Assembly (NCBI RefSeq): GCF_014518425.1
Contig: NZ_JACVCU010000001.1
Span: 620,001-684,000, forward strand
From: Terrabacter sp. MAHUQ-38
Lineage (GTDB): Bacteria > Actinomycetota > Actinomycetes > Actinomycetales > Dermatophilaceae
DNA: 64,000 nt
Direction of reading: 5' to 3'
Shown here: positions 56,536-64,000 of the stretch, piece by piece
Position numbering within the stretch: the stretch's first letter is position 1
How the letters are laid out: each line of letters begins with the position of its first letter
Position numbers and translations under genes: made by a program
Notes under the pieces: model-generated
The model's database searches: none
What the model was told of the DNA's origin: nothing
What the model saw: the letters and a program-made list of their open reading frames with translations, nothing else

Positions 56536-56585
56536 TCAGACCTCATGCGGGCGGCTCGACGTGGACGTCGAGCCGCAACCTCACC

Positions 56586-56591
56586 AGTCTA
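56586..56591 (-). promoter_or_regulatory. gyrB: Candidate -10 box of gyrB (TAGACT)
   Basis: On the minus strand the sequence reads CGGACCGTTAGACTGGTGAGG about 65 bases before the gyrB GTG. TAGACT fits TANNNT. No well-spaced -35 is seen, which is common in actinobacteria. Confidence 0.35.
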
Positions 56592-56834
56592 ACGGTCCGG
56601 CGAGGCAAACCGTGCCCTGAGACGCGCCAGAGGGCCACTTTCCGGCCCCCGGACCCTCACTTCCGAGGGGGGACTCACGCCCCGACCCCTCAGCGGCCCT
56701 GTGATGCCTTCTCACGAGCCAGCCCCGTAAAGGCGTCGGAGCGGGCCCTGCCGGTCCATTCTCCTCCTGCGGCGAACGCCCGAAGCTGCTCGTCCACAGA
56801 TGTTCACGCTAACTCCCACGAGGCTTTTGCCCGG

Positions 56835-56880
56835 GTATGCCGGGAGGCCGGGTCCCAGCGGAACCCGGCCTCCGGCATAC
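56835..56880 (-). terminator. Strong hairpin downstream of the M36-like protease gene
   Basis: GTATGCCGGGAGGCCGGGT (56835-56853) pairs with 56863-56880 except for one missing G in the right arm, with a nine-base loop. It lies 12 bases past the protease stop on the minus strand. The outer ends are again GTATGCC/GGCATAC. Confidence 0.75.
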
Positions 56881-56892
56881 GGCTTCGGAACG

Positions 56893-58314
56893 TCAGAGGA
56901 TGCCGCGGGCCTGGAAGGCCGCCTTCGTCGTGGTGGCGTCGGCGGAGCCGTAGAGCGCGGCGGCCGTGTCGACCGTCTTCTGCGCGGCGGCCGCCCAGGT
57001 CGTCGACGGCGAGTAGCCGAACTGCGCCTCGAGGATGATCCGAGTCGCCTTGTCGCGACCGAACGCCTTGTTCAGGTCCCAGAGCGCGTGGCTCCAGATC
57101 TCGCCGTCGTCGTGCACCTCACCGGTGCGGTTGGCGACGGTCTTGGACGTGTCGAGCCGGCGGATGCAGTGCGGGGTGCCGGAGGTGTAGGAGGTCGAGT
57201 CCCAGTCCATGACACATGCCCAAGGGGTCGTCGCGGTGTCGGAGGAGTTGGCCTGCGACATCGTCGCGGCCATGTAGTCGCCGAAGCCCTCGCCGATCGC
57301 GCCGGCGTCGGAGCTGCTGCCGAAGCCGGGCACCTGGTCGTCGTGGATCGCGTGACCGTACTCGTGCCACACGACCTCCTGGTCCTCGCCGTCGTCCACG
57401 CCACCCGTGCCGACCGTGATGGTGTCCTGGCTGGGGGTGTACCAGGAGTTGTCCTGCGTCGTCGTGTTGATGCTGAGGTCCTGAGCCTCGTTGTTGACGT
57501 CGGTGAACCCGAGCGACTGGATGTACGTCTGGATCCGGTCGACGGCGTAGTAGCTGTTGACCTGCTCGAAGCGGGTGTCGCTGCGGGTGTAGCTGAACGT
57601 GTTGGTCGCCGAGAAGGCTGCCGCGTTCTTGCCCTTCTTGCTGTTGACGACCGTGGCGTAGGCACCGTGCAGGTAGCCGGAGCCGTCGAGGTTGGCGATG
57701 GTCACCGTCTTGTAGGCCGCCGCGGGCACCGCGGTGTCGGCGTTGTTGGCGTCGGTGAGCGACTCGTTCTGCTGGGCGACGACCGGGTTGGGGTCGAAGA
57801 CCTTGCCGGTGCCGCTGGCGAGGACACGCTCGTCCGTGACCTTCGTGACCTTGCCGCTGCGGGCGTCGACGAGGACCACCTTGTCCCGGTCGGTCGTGAC
57901 CTCCCACGCCAGCGTCGCGGCCGTGCCCGCGGCTCCGGGGACGACGACGAGGCGGCTGCCGCGGGCGTTGCCGTGGGCCTTCGCGGCGCTGGCCGCGGCG
58001 GTCCGCGCCAGGCCGGGCGTGGTCGAGGCGAGGCCGGTCACGGTGCGCCGGCCGTCGTCGACCGACGCTGTGGCACCCGTGGCGTGCAGGGCGTAGTAGC
58101 CGCCGAGCACCGGCACGCCGCGGTACGTCTGGGCGTACCACGTGTGCGAGCCGAGCAGGCTCTGCCGCACCGTGACGAGGCTGAGGTCGGCAGGCACCGA
58201 AGCTCCTGCGGCGGTGGGCAGGGGAGCGGCGGCCGAGCCCGTGGCGGCCGTGGACAGCAGGGCGCCGACCGCCGCGACGACGGCGGCAGAGGCGATGAGA
58301 GGCGTACGACGCAT
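56893..58314 (-). CDS. Exported gluzincin metallopeptidase (M36/M4-like)
   Basis: 473 residues with AAAGG before the ATG. The signal peptide is MRRTPLIASAAVVAAVGALLSTAATGSA. Residues 30-170 are an FTP/PepSY-like propeptide (VRQSLLGSHTWYAQTYRGVPVLGGYYALHA). Zinc motif HEYGHAIHD is near residue 316 and the third ligand in GAIGEGFGDYMAA near 342, as in fungalysins. It is shorter than typical M36 members. A longer reading frame upstream to 59793 crosses the neighbouring gene and is not real. It sits head-to-tail with the M4 protease in an insertion between gyrB and DUF721. Confidence 0.85.
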   Translation of the reverse strand: MRRTPLIASAAVVAAVGALLSTAATGSAAAPLPTAAGASVPADLSLVTVRQSLLGSHTWYAQTYRGVPVLGGYYALHATGATASVDDGRRTVTGLASTTPGLARTAAASAAKAHGNARGSRLVVVPGAAGTAATLAWEVTTDRDKVVLVDARSGKVTKVTDERVLASGTGKVFDPNPVVAQQNESLTDANNADTAVPAAAYKTVTIANLDGSGYLHGAYATVVNSKKGKNAAAFSATNTFSYTRSDTRFEQVNSYYAVDRIQTYIQSLGFTDVNNEAQDLSINTTTQDNSWYTPSQDTITVGTGGVDDGEDQEVVWHEYGHAIHDDQVPGFGSSSDAGAIGEGFGDYMAATMSQANSSDTATTPWACVMDWDSTSYTSGTPHCIRRLDTSKTVANRTGEVHDDGEIWSHALWDLNKAFGRDKATRIILEAQFGYSPSTTWAAAAQKTVDTAAALYGSADATTTKAAFQARGIL

Positions 58315-58444
58315 GTCGAACCTTTCGGAGGGTGGTGGTGTCGCTGGTGGCGACGACACAGGCAACCACCCGGAGCGCGCGACGTACGGCAAGGATTCGT
58401 AAAGAGTTCCCCTCGTTTCGGCAGGTGCAGCGGGACCGCGCTCG

Positions 58445-59917
58445 TCAGTCGTGGGCCAGGGTGCGCTCGAACAGGGAGTGGATCGCCTCGGGCAGATGTG
58501 GCTCCTCGACCGTGACGTTGCAGCCGACCTCGTCACAGACGACGGAGTAGGTGTAGGCGTCGGGGCGGGTGCGCTGCGGGGACGCCGCGATCCGCTGGAG
58601 TGTCGGCGCCGCGAGCAGGTGCCGCCAGTCCCTGGCGTCGCGCTCGGGCAGCTCGCCGAGGGCCATCTGCCGCTCGCGCACCTGGCCGGCGAAGCCCCCA
58701 GTGCGGCGCAGCAGCAGCCGCGCGTCGACACCCGGCACCTCACCGGTCGGCCGGTCATCGCCCGGAGCGGGCTCGCCCGGCGCCGGTTCGCCCGACTCCG
58801 TGCCCGGCTCGGTGCTCGCCCCGAGCACGCCGACCTGCTCCCAGGCCGAGCGCACCGCGGCCTGCTGCGCCGACCCCTCGCCGTGGAGAGTGCCGGCGGC
58901 CGCCACCGTGAGGTCGGCGAAGGTCGCGAAGTCGCAGTCGGCCTTGATGCCATCACCCGACACGACGGCATACCAGATGGCGCCGGCGTCCTCCCACGCG
59001 TTGCCTCCGACGGCGAGAGCCACGAGGACGAACGCGCGGTTAGGGATGCCGGAGTTGATGTGCACGCCGCCGTTGTCGTCATCGGTGTCGACGTAGGCGT
59101 CCATGTGGCCGGGCTGCGGGTCGGTGCCGAGGCGCGGGTCGTCGTAGGCGGTGCCGGGGTTGTGCATGTCGCGGAGGGCGCGGCCCTGGACCGACGGGTT
59201 GAGCACGTCGGCGCCGACGAGCCAGTCGGCCTGTTCGGCGGTCTGCGCGAGGCGTCGCTGCTTGACCAGGACTCCGAAGACGTCGGAGATCGACTCGTTG
59301 AGGGCCCCCGACTGGCCTTGGTAGAGGAGACCGGCCGTGTGCTCGGTGACGCCGTGGGCCAGCTCGTGGCCGATGACGTCGAGGCTCTTGGTGAACCGCT
59401 CGAAGATGACGCCGTCACCGTCGCCGAACACCATCTGGGAACCGTCCCAGAAGGCGTTGTCGTAGTTGCGGCCGTAGTGGACCGTCGCGAGCAGCGGCAT
59501 GCCCTTGCCGTCGAGCGAGTCCCGGGAGTACGCCTCCGACCACAGCTCCCAGGTCGCGCCGAGTCCGTCGTACGCCTCGTTGACGGCCTCGTCTGCGGAC
59601 GCGGGCTCGCCCTCGCGGCGCACCCTGGTGCCGGGAGTCGTCGTGGCGCCCTTGGCGTCGGAGATCGTGCGGTGTGGGCCGACCCCGTGCGTCTCGGGGA
59701 TGTCGGCGCGCCGTGGGGCGCGTCGACCCGTCGGCCGGGCCGTCGGCGTACGACGCGACGCCCGGAGCTCGGCGTCGTGGCGCAACGCCTCACGCGCGTG
59801 CTCGACGAGGAGCGGCTCGTCGCTCGCAGCCATGGCCTCGAGCATGTAGGGAGGGACGATCGTGCACCGCGTCGGCTGGGATGTCGGCGAGGGTGTCGGC
59901 TGCTGCGTCGAGGTCAT
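58445..59917 (-). CDS. Protealysin-like M4 metallopeptidase fused to an emfourin-like inhibitor domain
   Basis: 490 residues without a signal peptide. The short propeptide has the protealysin-type motif CTIVPPYMLEAMA (residues 18-30). The catalytic domain shows H184-E-x-x-H188 (GHELAHGVTEH), Glu208 (LNESISDVFG) and the conserved His285 (GGVHINSGIPNRAF). A Glu/Pro/Gly linker (368-395) leads to residues 396-490, with LLLRRTGGFAGQVR, APTLQRIAAS, PDAYTYSVV and LPEAIHSLFERTL. This is the pattern of emfourin, the proteinaceous inhibitor usually encoded beside protealysin genes. Enzyme and inhibitor therefore appear to be one chain. Protease family firm; inhibitor domain by motif only. Confidence 0.85.
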   Translation of the reverse strand: MTSTQQPTPSPTSQPTRCTIVPPYMLEAMAASDEPLLVEHAREALRHDAELRASRRTPTARPTGRRAPRRADIPETHGVGPHRTISDAKGATTTPGTRVRREGEPASADEAVNEAYDGLGATWELWSEAYSRDSLDGKGMPLLATVHYGRNYDNAFWDGSQMVFGDGDGVIFERFTKSLDVIGHELAHGVTEHTAGLLYQGQSGALNESISDVFGVLVKQRRLAQTAEQADWLVGADVLNPSVQGRALRDMHNPGTAYDDPRLGTDPQPGHMDAYVDTDDDNGGVHINSGIPNRAFVLVALAVGGNAWEDAGAIWYAVVSGDGIKADCDFATFADLTVAAAGTLHGEGSAQQAAVRSAWEQVGVLGASTEPGTESGEPAPGEPAPGDDRPTGEVPGVDARLLLRRTGGFAGQVRERQMALGELPERDARDWRHLLAAPTLQRIAASPQRTRPDAYTYSVVCDEVGCNVTVEEPHLPEAIHSLFERTLAHD

Positions 59918-59995
59918 GACGACAGTCTGCGACGCAACACCGACAGGCGCCCGGCGACGCACCTGGGTGCACGGTGCCCCCTCGACTCGGCACCG

Positions 59996-60087
59996 CACGT
60001 ACGGAACTGGCCACTCGACCTGACGACCTGTCGAGTGGTCACTTTCGTACGGACCCTTCCACCGTCGAGTGGCCAGTTCCGTACGTG
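59996..60087. repeat. Three-copy repeat with a perfect 24-bp inverted pair
   Basis: Bases 59996-60019 and 60064-60087 are perfect 24-bp inverses. A third, diverged copy (GTCGAGTGGTCACTTTCGTA, 60030-60049, continuing CGG) lies between them in the same orientation as the right one. The consensus is GTCGAGTGGYCASTTYCGTA, continuing CG. It sits in the short gap upstream of the M4 protease and downstream of DUF721. Confidence 0.85.
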
Positions 60088-60096
60088 CCGGCGGGG

Positions 60097-60651
60097 TCAG
60101 CCGTAGGTGTCGCGCGGGCCGCGCGAGTCGGGGGAGCGGCGCGCACCGCGGCTCCACGACGGTGCGCTCGGGCCGACGACCTTGAGCTCCTTGACCGCAC
60201 CCGCGCCGATCTCCTCGTCGATCCGCGCGAGCAGTGACGACGACAGCAGACGCATCTGCGTGGCCCAGGCCGTCGAGTCGGCCCGCACGGTCAGCACGCC
60301 GTCGACGAACGTCAGCGGCTCGACGTGGCCCGCGATGTCCGGGCCGACGATCTCGGCCCACCGGCCCATGACCGAGCCGACCGCGACGTCGACCTTCCAG
60401 CCTCGGTCGATGAGCAGCCGGTCGAGCTGGTCGCCGAGCAGTGACGGGTCGCGGCCGTCGCGTGCCGACCCGGACAGCACCGCCGCGTCACCGATCGGTC
60501 GACGTCGCTTGCGCGGCTTCATCCCCGGGCGCAGCCCCTTGTCGGCCGCGGCCGCCCGGGCGCGAGCCAGGGCAGAGGCCGCGGCGTCCGCGATGCGGGT
60601 GGCCTCGTCGCTCGGCTCCGGCACTTCTTCGACCGGCGGTTCGTCACTCAT
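60097..60651 (-). CDS. DUF721 (DciA-like) protein
   Basis: 184 residues. The first 75 residues are charged and basic ([13 protein letters not shown]). The DUF721 domain follows: [14 protein letters not shown] ... [19 protein letters not shown] and [26 protein letters not shown]. It is homologous to mycobacterial Rv0004. DUF721 proteins of the DciA type load the replicative helicase, which suits the position next to recF and the origin. The ATG overlaps the recF stop by eight bases. Confidence 0.9.
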   Translation of the reverse strand: MSDEPPVEEVPEPSDEATRIADAAASALARARAAAADKGLRPGMKPRKRRRPIGDAAVLSGSARDGRDPSLLGDQLDRLLIDRGWKVDVAVGSVMGRWAEIVGPDIAGHVEPLTFVDGVLTVRADSTAWATQMRLLSSSLLARIDEEIGAGAVKELKVVGPSAPSWSRGARRSPDSRGPRDTYG

Positions 60652-61954
60652 CGCCCGACTCCACGCCAGACTCCACGCCCGATTCCACGCCAGACTCCAC
60701 GTCAGACTCCACGTCAGGGTCCGTGTCCGGGGCCCTCCCAGCAGCCGCGGCGGACCCGCCGACGTCCACCTGGCCCAGCTGGACGGCATACGTCGTCCCG
60801 TTCTCGCGCAGCACATCGGGCACGTCGGCGCCCACGGCCGCGGTGATGAGCACCTGCTCGCAGTCGGCGATGAGCGCGGCGAGCCGGTCCCGGCGTCCGG
60901 AGTCGAGCTCGGCGAAGACGTCGTCGAGCACGAGCACGGGGTCGTCGCCGAGGTCTCGCCGCAGCAGCCGGTATGCCGCGAGCTTGAGTCCCAGCGCGAA
61001 GCTCCACGACTCGCCGTGGCTGGCATACCCCTTCGCGGGCAGCTCGCCCAGCGAGAGCACGAGGTCGTCACGGTGCGGGCCGACGAGCGAGATGCCGCGT
61101 TCGATCTCGGTGGAGCGCACCTGCTCGAGCGTCTCGAGCATGCCGCGGCGCAGCTCGTCGATCTCGGGCACCTCTCCGGCGGCGATCTGCTTGGCCAGGT
61201 CCTCGTGGAGTGAGCTCTTGTAGGTGGCGCGCGCGTTGGAGGCAGCCGCGCTCACCGCGTCGTAGCACTCGGACAGGTCAGGCACGAGGTCGCGCAGCAG
61301 CCGGAGGCGCGCGTAGACGAGCTGCGACCCGATGGTCGCGAGGTGGTCGTTCCACACGTCGAGGGTGTGCAGGGCCGACTCGCGCGCCTCGTCGAGCGGC
61401 TGGTCACCGGGGCGGGGCTGGCGGCGGGCGCCCTTGCGCAGTACGGGCGCCGCCGACTTCAGCAGGGCGTTGCGCTGCTTGACGACCTTGTCGTAGTCGG
61501 AGCGCACTCCGGACCAGCGCGGCTGGCGCTGCACCAGCAGGTCATCGAGGAAACGGCGTCTCTCGGACGGGTCTCCCTTGACGAGGGCGAGGTCCTCGGG
61601 CGCGAAGAGGACAGTGCGCAGCGTCCCCAGCACGTCGCGGGGCCGCGCCACCGGCGAGCGTCCGAGCCGGGCCCGGTTGGCCCGACCCGGCGTGATCTCG
61701 AGCTCCACCATCGTCTCGCGGTCGTCGCGTACGACGGCGCCGCGGACGATCGCCTGGGCCGCACCGAACCGCACGAGCGGCAGATCCGTCGCCACCCGGT
61801 GCGACCCCAGTGTCGCGAGGTAGCCGACCGCCTCGACGAGGTTGGTCTTGCCCTGGCCGTTGAGACCGACGAGCGTCGTGACACCCGGCGTCAGAGCGAG
61901 CTCGGCGCTCGGGTAGCTGCGGAAGTCCTTGAGGGTCAGGTGTCGGACGTGCAA
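60644..61954 (-). CDS. recF: RecF: SMC-like DNA gap-repair protein
   Basis: 436 residues, TTG start ([19 protein letters not shown]). Walker A is [26 protein letters not shown]; the signature and Walker B are [18 protein letters not shown] and [20 protein letters not shown]. The C-terminal 30 residues are an unusual acidic tail made of Val-Glu-Ser-Gly/Asp units, encoded by five 12-bp tandem repeats. It loads RecA at gaps with RecO/RecR. The TTG and weak ribosome site suggest low expression. Confidence 0.95.
   Translation of the reverse strand: MHVRHLTLKDFRSYPSAELALTPGVTTLVGLNGQGKTNLVEAVGYLATLGSHRVATDLPLVRFGAAQAIVRGAVVRDDRETMVELEITPGRANRARLGRSPVARPRDVLGTLRTVLFAPEDLALVKGDPSERRRFLDDLLVQRQPRWSGVRSDYDKVVKQRNALLKSAAPVLRKGARRQPRPGDQPLDEARESALHTLDVWNDHLATIGSQLVYARLRLLRDLVPDLSECYDAVSAAASNARATYKSSLHEDLAKQIAAGEVPEIDELRRGMLETLEQVRSTEIERGISLVGPHRDDLVLSLGELPAKGYASHGESWSFALGLKLAAYRLLRRDLGDDPVLVLDDVFAELDSGRRDRLAALIADCEQVLITAAVGADVPDVLRENGTTYAVQLGQVDVGGSAAAAGRAPDTDPDVESDVESGVESGVESGVESGDE
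60657..60716. repeat. Five 12-bp tandem repeats inside the recF 3' end
   Basis: Units of GACTCCACGCCA (with single-base variants GATTCC, GCCC and GTCA) run head-to-tail. Each encodes Val-Glu-Ser-Gly or Val-Glu-Ser-Asp. Because 12 is a multiple of 3, copy number can change without breaking the frame. Confidence 0.85.
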
Positions 61955-61973
61955 GGAGGGTGCGGCGCTCTGC

Positions 61974-63137
61974 TCAGGCCTTCGTGGCGGTCTTCTTGGC
62001 GGTCTTCTTGGTGGTCTTCTTGGCGGCGGCGCGTTTCTGGCCCCGGGCCGAGTCGGCCATGTCGGTCGCCTTCGTCGCGGTCGCGCGGCCGGAGGAGACG
62101 GCCGTCTCGGCCGCGGCGACGTTGGCCTTCGAGGCCCTGGCCGACGCGCGCTTGCTCGCCTGCTTCGTCGCGGCGCGGCGCGAGGCCCCCTTCTTGGCAG
62201 CCACCTTCTTGGCCGCGGCCGCGGGCACGTCGCCCTGGCGCAGCTTCTCGCCCTCGGCGATCGTCATGACCTGGTGACCGCCGAACTGGCCGCGCAGGGC
62301 GGCAACGGCCTGCATCGTCGGCGAGCTCGACTGGCGGGAGGCGAACCGGGCGAAGAGCGAGGCCGAGATGACGGGCATCGGCACCGAGAGCGCGATGGCC
62401 TCCTCGACGGTCCAGCGCCCCTCGCCGGAGTCGTTGGTGTAGTCGGACACGTCGTCGAGGTGCGGGTTCTCCTCGAGCGCGTCGACCATGAGGTCGAGCA
62501 GCCAGGAGCGCACGACCGTGCCGCGGCTCCACGCCTTGAAGGCGCCCGGGACGTCAGTGACGATGTCCTTCTTCTCGAGCAGCTCGTACCCCTCGGCGTA
62601 AGCCGCCATGAGGCCGTACTCGATGCCGTTGTGGACCATCTTCGTGTAGTGACCAGCGCCGACCTTGCCGGCGTGGACGAAGCCCTCCTCGCGTGGGCCC
62701 TCGGGCCGCAGCGCGTCGAAGATCGGCATCGCCTTGTTGACCCACTTCTTGTCGCCACCGCACATGAGGCCGTAGCCGTTCTCGAGGCCCCAGATGCCGC
62801 CGCTGACGCCGCAGTCGACATAGCCGATCTTCTTCTCGCCGAGCAGCTTGGCGTTCTCGAAGTCGTCGGTGAAGCGGGAGTTGCCGCCATCGATGACGAG
62901 GTCACCCGGCTCGAGCAGCTCGGCGAGCTTCGCGACGGTCTCGCGGGTCGGGTCGCCGGCCGGAACCATGACCCAGACCACACGCGGGGCATCGAGCGCC
63001 TTGACGAGGGCCGGCAGGGTGCGCACGTCGGCCACGTCGGGGTTGCGGTCGTAACCGACCACCTCGTGGCCCGCGCGGCGCAAGCGCTCACGCATGTTGC
63101 CGCCCATCTTGCCGAGACCGATGAGACCAAGCTGCAT
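61974..63137 (-). CDS. gnd: 6-phosphogluconate dehydrogenase (decarboxylating), short form, with basic C-terminal tail
   Basis: 387 residues. The NAD(P) motif [15 protein letters not shown] is at the start; [31 protein letters not shown], and the catalytic Lys in [18 protein letters not shown] identify the GntZ/YqeC-like short 6PGDH. It makes ribulose-5-phosphate and NAD(P)H. Residues 302-387 are a Lys/Ala/Thr-rich extension ([30 protein letters not shown]), like the C-terminal tails of histone H1-type proteins and absent from ordinary members. The position between dnaN and recF is usual in actinobacteria. Confidence 0.93.
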   Translation of the reverse strand: MQLGLIGLGKMGGNMRERLRRAGHEVVGYDRNPDVADVRTLPALVKALDAPRVVWVMVPAGDPTRETVAKLAELLEPGDLVIDGGNSRFTDDFENAKLLGEKKIGYVDCGVSGGIWGLENGYGLMCGGDKKWVNKAMPIFDALRPEGPREEGFVHAGKVGAGHYTKMVHNGIEYGLMAAYAEGYELLEKKDIVTDVPGAFKAWSRGTVVRSWLLDLMVDALEENPHLDDVSDYTNDSGEGRWTVEEAIALSVPMPVISASLFARFASRQSSSPTMQAVAALRGQFGGHQVMTIAEGEKLRQGDVPAAAAKKVAAKKGASRRAATKQASKRASARASKANVAAAETAVSSGRATATKATDMADSARGQKRAAAKKTTKKTAKKTATKA

Positions 63138-63254
63138 GTCGCGAGCCTTTCTGCGGGGTGCGGGCTGAGCGGATCGTGGAGCGCGGTTCGAGGCTACGCC
63201 AGCGCGACCGCATCCGGCGGGACGCGGCTCAGGAGCGGACACCCGCCCCGGGCG

Positions 63255-64000
63255 TCAGCTGGCGAACCGCACCGGCATGAGGACGTAGCGGTAGCTGCTG
63301 TCGGGCGCGGAGTCGGCCTCGGCCTGACCGGTCAGCACCGCCGGCCTGCTGGGCTGCGTGAACGACAGCCGGCTCCACGCTGTGCCGACGGCGTGCAGGC
63401 CGTCGAGGAGGAACTGCGGGTTGAACGCGATCTGGATCTCGGGACCGTTGAGGGTGGCCTCGACCGCCTCGGAGGCCTGGGCGTCGTCGCCGGTGCCGGC
63501 CTCGATGGCGACCTGGCCGTCGGTGAACTTGAGCAGCACCGGGGTGTTGCGCTCGGCGACGAGGGCCACACGCTTGACGGCCTCCTCGAGGGCCGCGGTC
63601 TCGATGACGGCCTCGGTGTCGACGGACGTCGGGAAGATCGAGGTGACCTTGGGGTACTCGCCGTCGAGCAGGCGCGTCGTGGCGCGACGCTGCCCGGCCT
63701 CGAAACCGATGAGGCCGTCGCCGCCTTGGCCCAGCGCGAGCTCGACCGAGCCGGACGCGCCCAGGGCGCGTGCCGTGTCGGAGAGCTGACGGGCCGGGAT
63801 GAGTGCGACGTGGCTCGCGTCGGGGACGGCGGGACTCCAGTTGAGCTCACGCATCGCGAGGCGGTAACGGTCGGTGGCGAGGAGCGTGACCTTGTCGCCG
63901 TCGATCTCCATCCGCACGCCCGTGAGGATCGGGAGCGTGTCGCCCTTGTCGGCCGCAACCGACACCTGGGCGACGGCCTGGGTGAAGACGTCGCCGGCGA
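63255..64000 (-). CDS. dnaN: DNA polymerase III beta sliding clamp, 5' end beyond window
   Basis: About 248 residues of the second and third clamp domains are visible on the minus strand. FTQAVAQVSVAADKGDTLPILTGVRM opens the visible part; TDRYRLAMRELNW and the C-terminal YRYVLMPVRFAS are characteristic. The N-terminal domain, the start codon and the neighbouring dnaA/oriC lie to the right of the window. The clamp tethers polymerase III to DNA. Confidence 0.97.
   Translation of the reverse strand, partial: AGDVFTQAVAQVSVAADKGDTLPILTGVRMEIDGDKVTLLATDRYRLAMRELNWSPAVPDASHVALIPARQLSDTARALGASGSVELALGQGGDGLIGFEAGQRRATTRLLDGEYPKVTSIFPTSVDTEAVIETAALEEAVKRVALVAERNTPVLLKFTDGQVAIEAGTGDDAQASEAVEATLNGPEIQIAFNPQFLLDGLHAVGTAWSRLSFTQPSRPAVLTGQAEADSAPDSSYRYVLMPVRFAS

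Noticed and set aside
56893..59793. A 966-residue frame joining the two metalloproteases
   Set aside because: The extra N-terminal part is an out-of-frame reading of the M4 gene; the signal peptide at 58314 marks the true start.

Overview
The window is high-GC DNA (roughly 70% or more by eye) from an actinobacterium. The gene order dnaN - gnd - recF - DUF721 - gyrB - gyrA - DUF3566 - tRNA-Ile - tRNA-Ala - DLW-39 ... ppiA - rhomboid - crgA - DUF881 - trpG - pknB - pknA - pbpA - rodA - pstP - fhaB - fhaA is the origin-proximal block known from mycobacteria and other Actinomycetes. The chromosomal origin and dnaA should lie just beyond base 64000. An Intrasporangiaceae-like member of the Micrococcales is my best guess, but that is inference. 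I saw no insertion sequence, phage or CRISPR array.

Layout, left to right. 1-24.4 kb is accessory and metabolic: a truncated sedolisin protease, a CPBP protease / PEP-utilising enzyme / regulator operon, a DinB-like protein, a BBE flavin oxidase, a membrane adenylate cyclase coupled to a receiver-thioredoxin-reductase-like flavoprotein, a cysteine-desulfurase-like protein, a molybdenum hydroxylase (fused Fe-S/Mo subunit plus a PaoB-like FAD subunit), PanE, a matrixin and an M50 protease, a Tat-exported EEP hydrolase, a large AfsR-type regulator, an M15-like exported enzyme, a small exported protein and a LON-domain protein. 24.4-28.4 kb holds a solitary soluble Ser/Thr kinase, tRNA-Leu, an SDR enzyme and a MinD/ParA-like ATPase. 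28.6-37.6 kb is the tightly overlapping fhaA-fhaB-pstP-rodA-pbpA-pknA-pknB operon, which links phospho-signalling to cell-wall growth. 37.7-41.5 kb is trpG, DUF881, crgA, rhomboid and ppiA.

Two accessory blocks interrupt the conserved synteny. Block A (41.7-50.1 kb, between ppiA and DLW-39/tRNA) carries two Ala/Lys-rich helical proteins, a run of three hairpins, a two-gene EACC1 + caspase/multi-TM system, a FluG-like amidohydrolase + glutamine-synthetase pair and a DUF6529 membrane protein. Block B (56.9-60.1 kb, between gyrB and DUF721) carries an exported M36/M4-like protease and an M4 protealysin-like protease whose C-terminus looks like its own emfourin-type inhibitor, bordered by a three-copy inverted/direct repeat.

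The most interesting items are the caspase-EACC1 pair, the protease-inhibitor fusion, a DnaA-box cluster in the crgA-rhomboid gap, a strongly repeated GTATGCC/GGCATAC heptamer found throughout the window and in several terminator hairpins, and a 6-phosphogluconate dehydrogenase with a histone-H1-like tail. All annotation is by reading the sequence; no database search was run.
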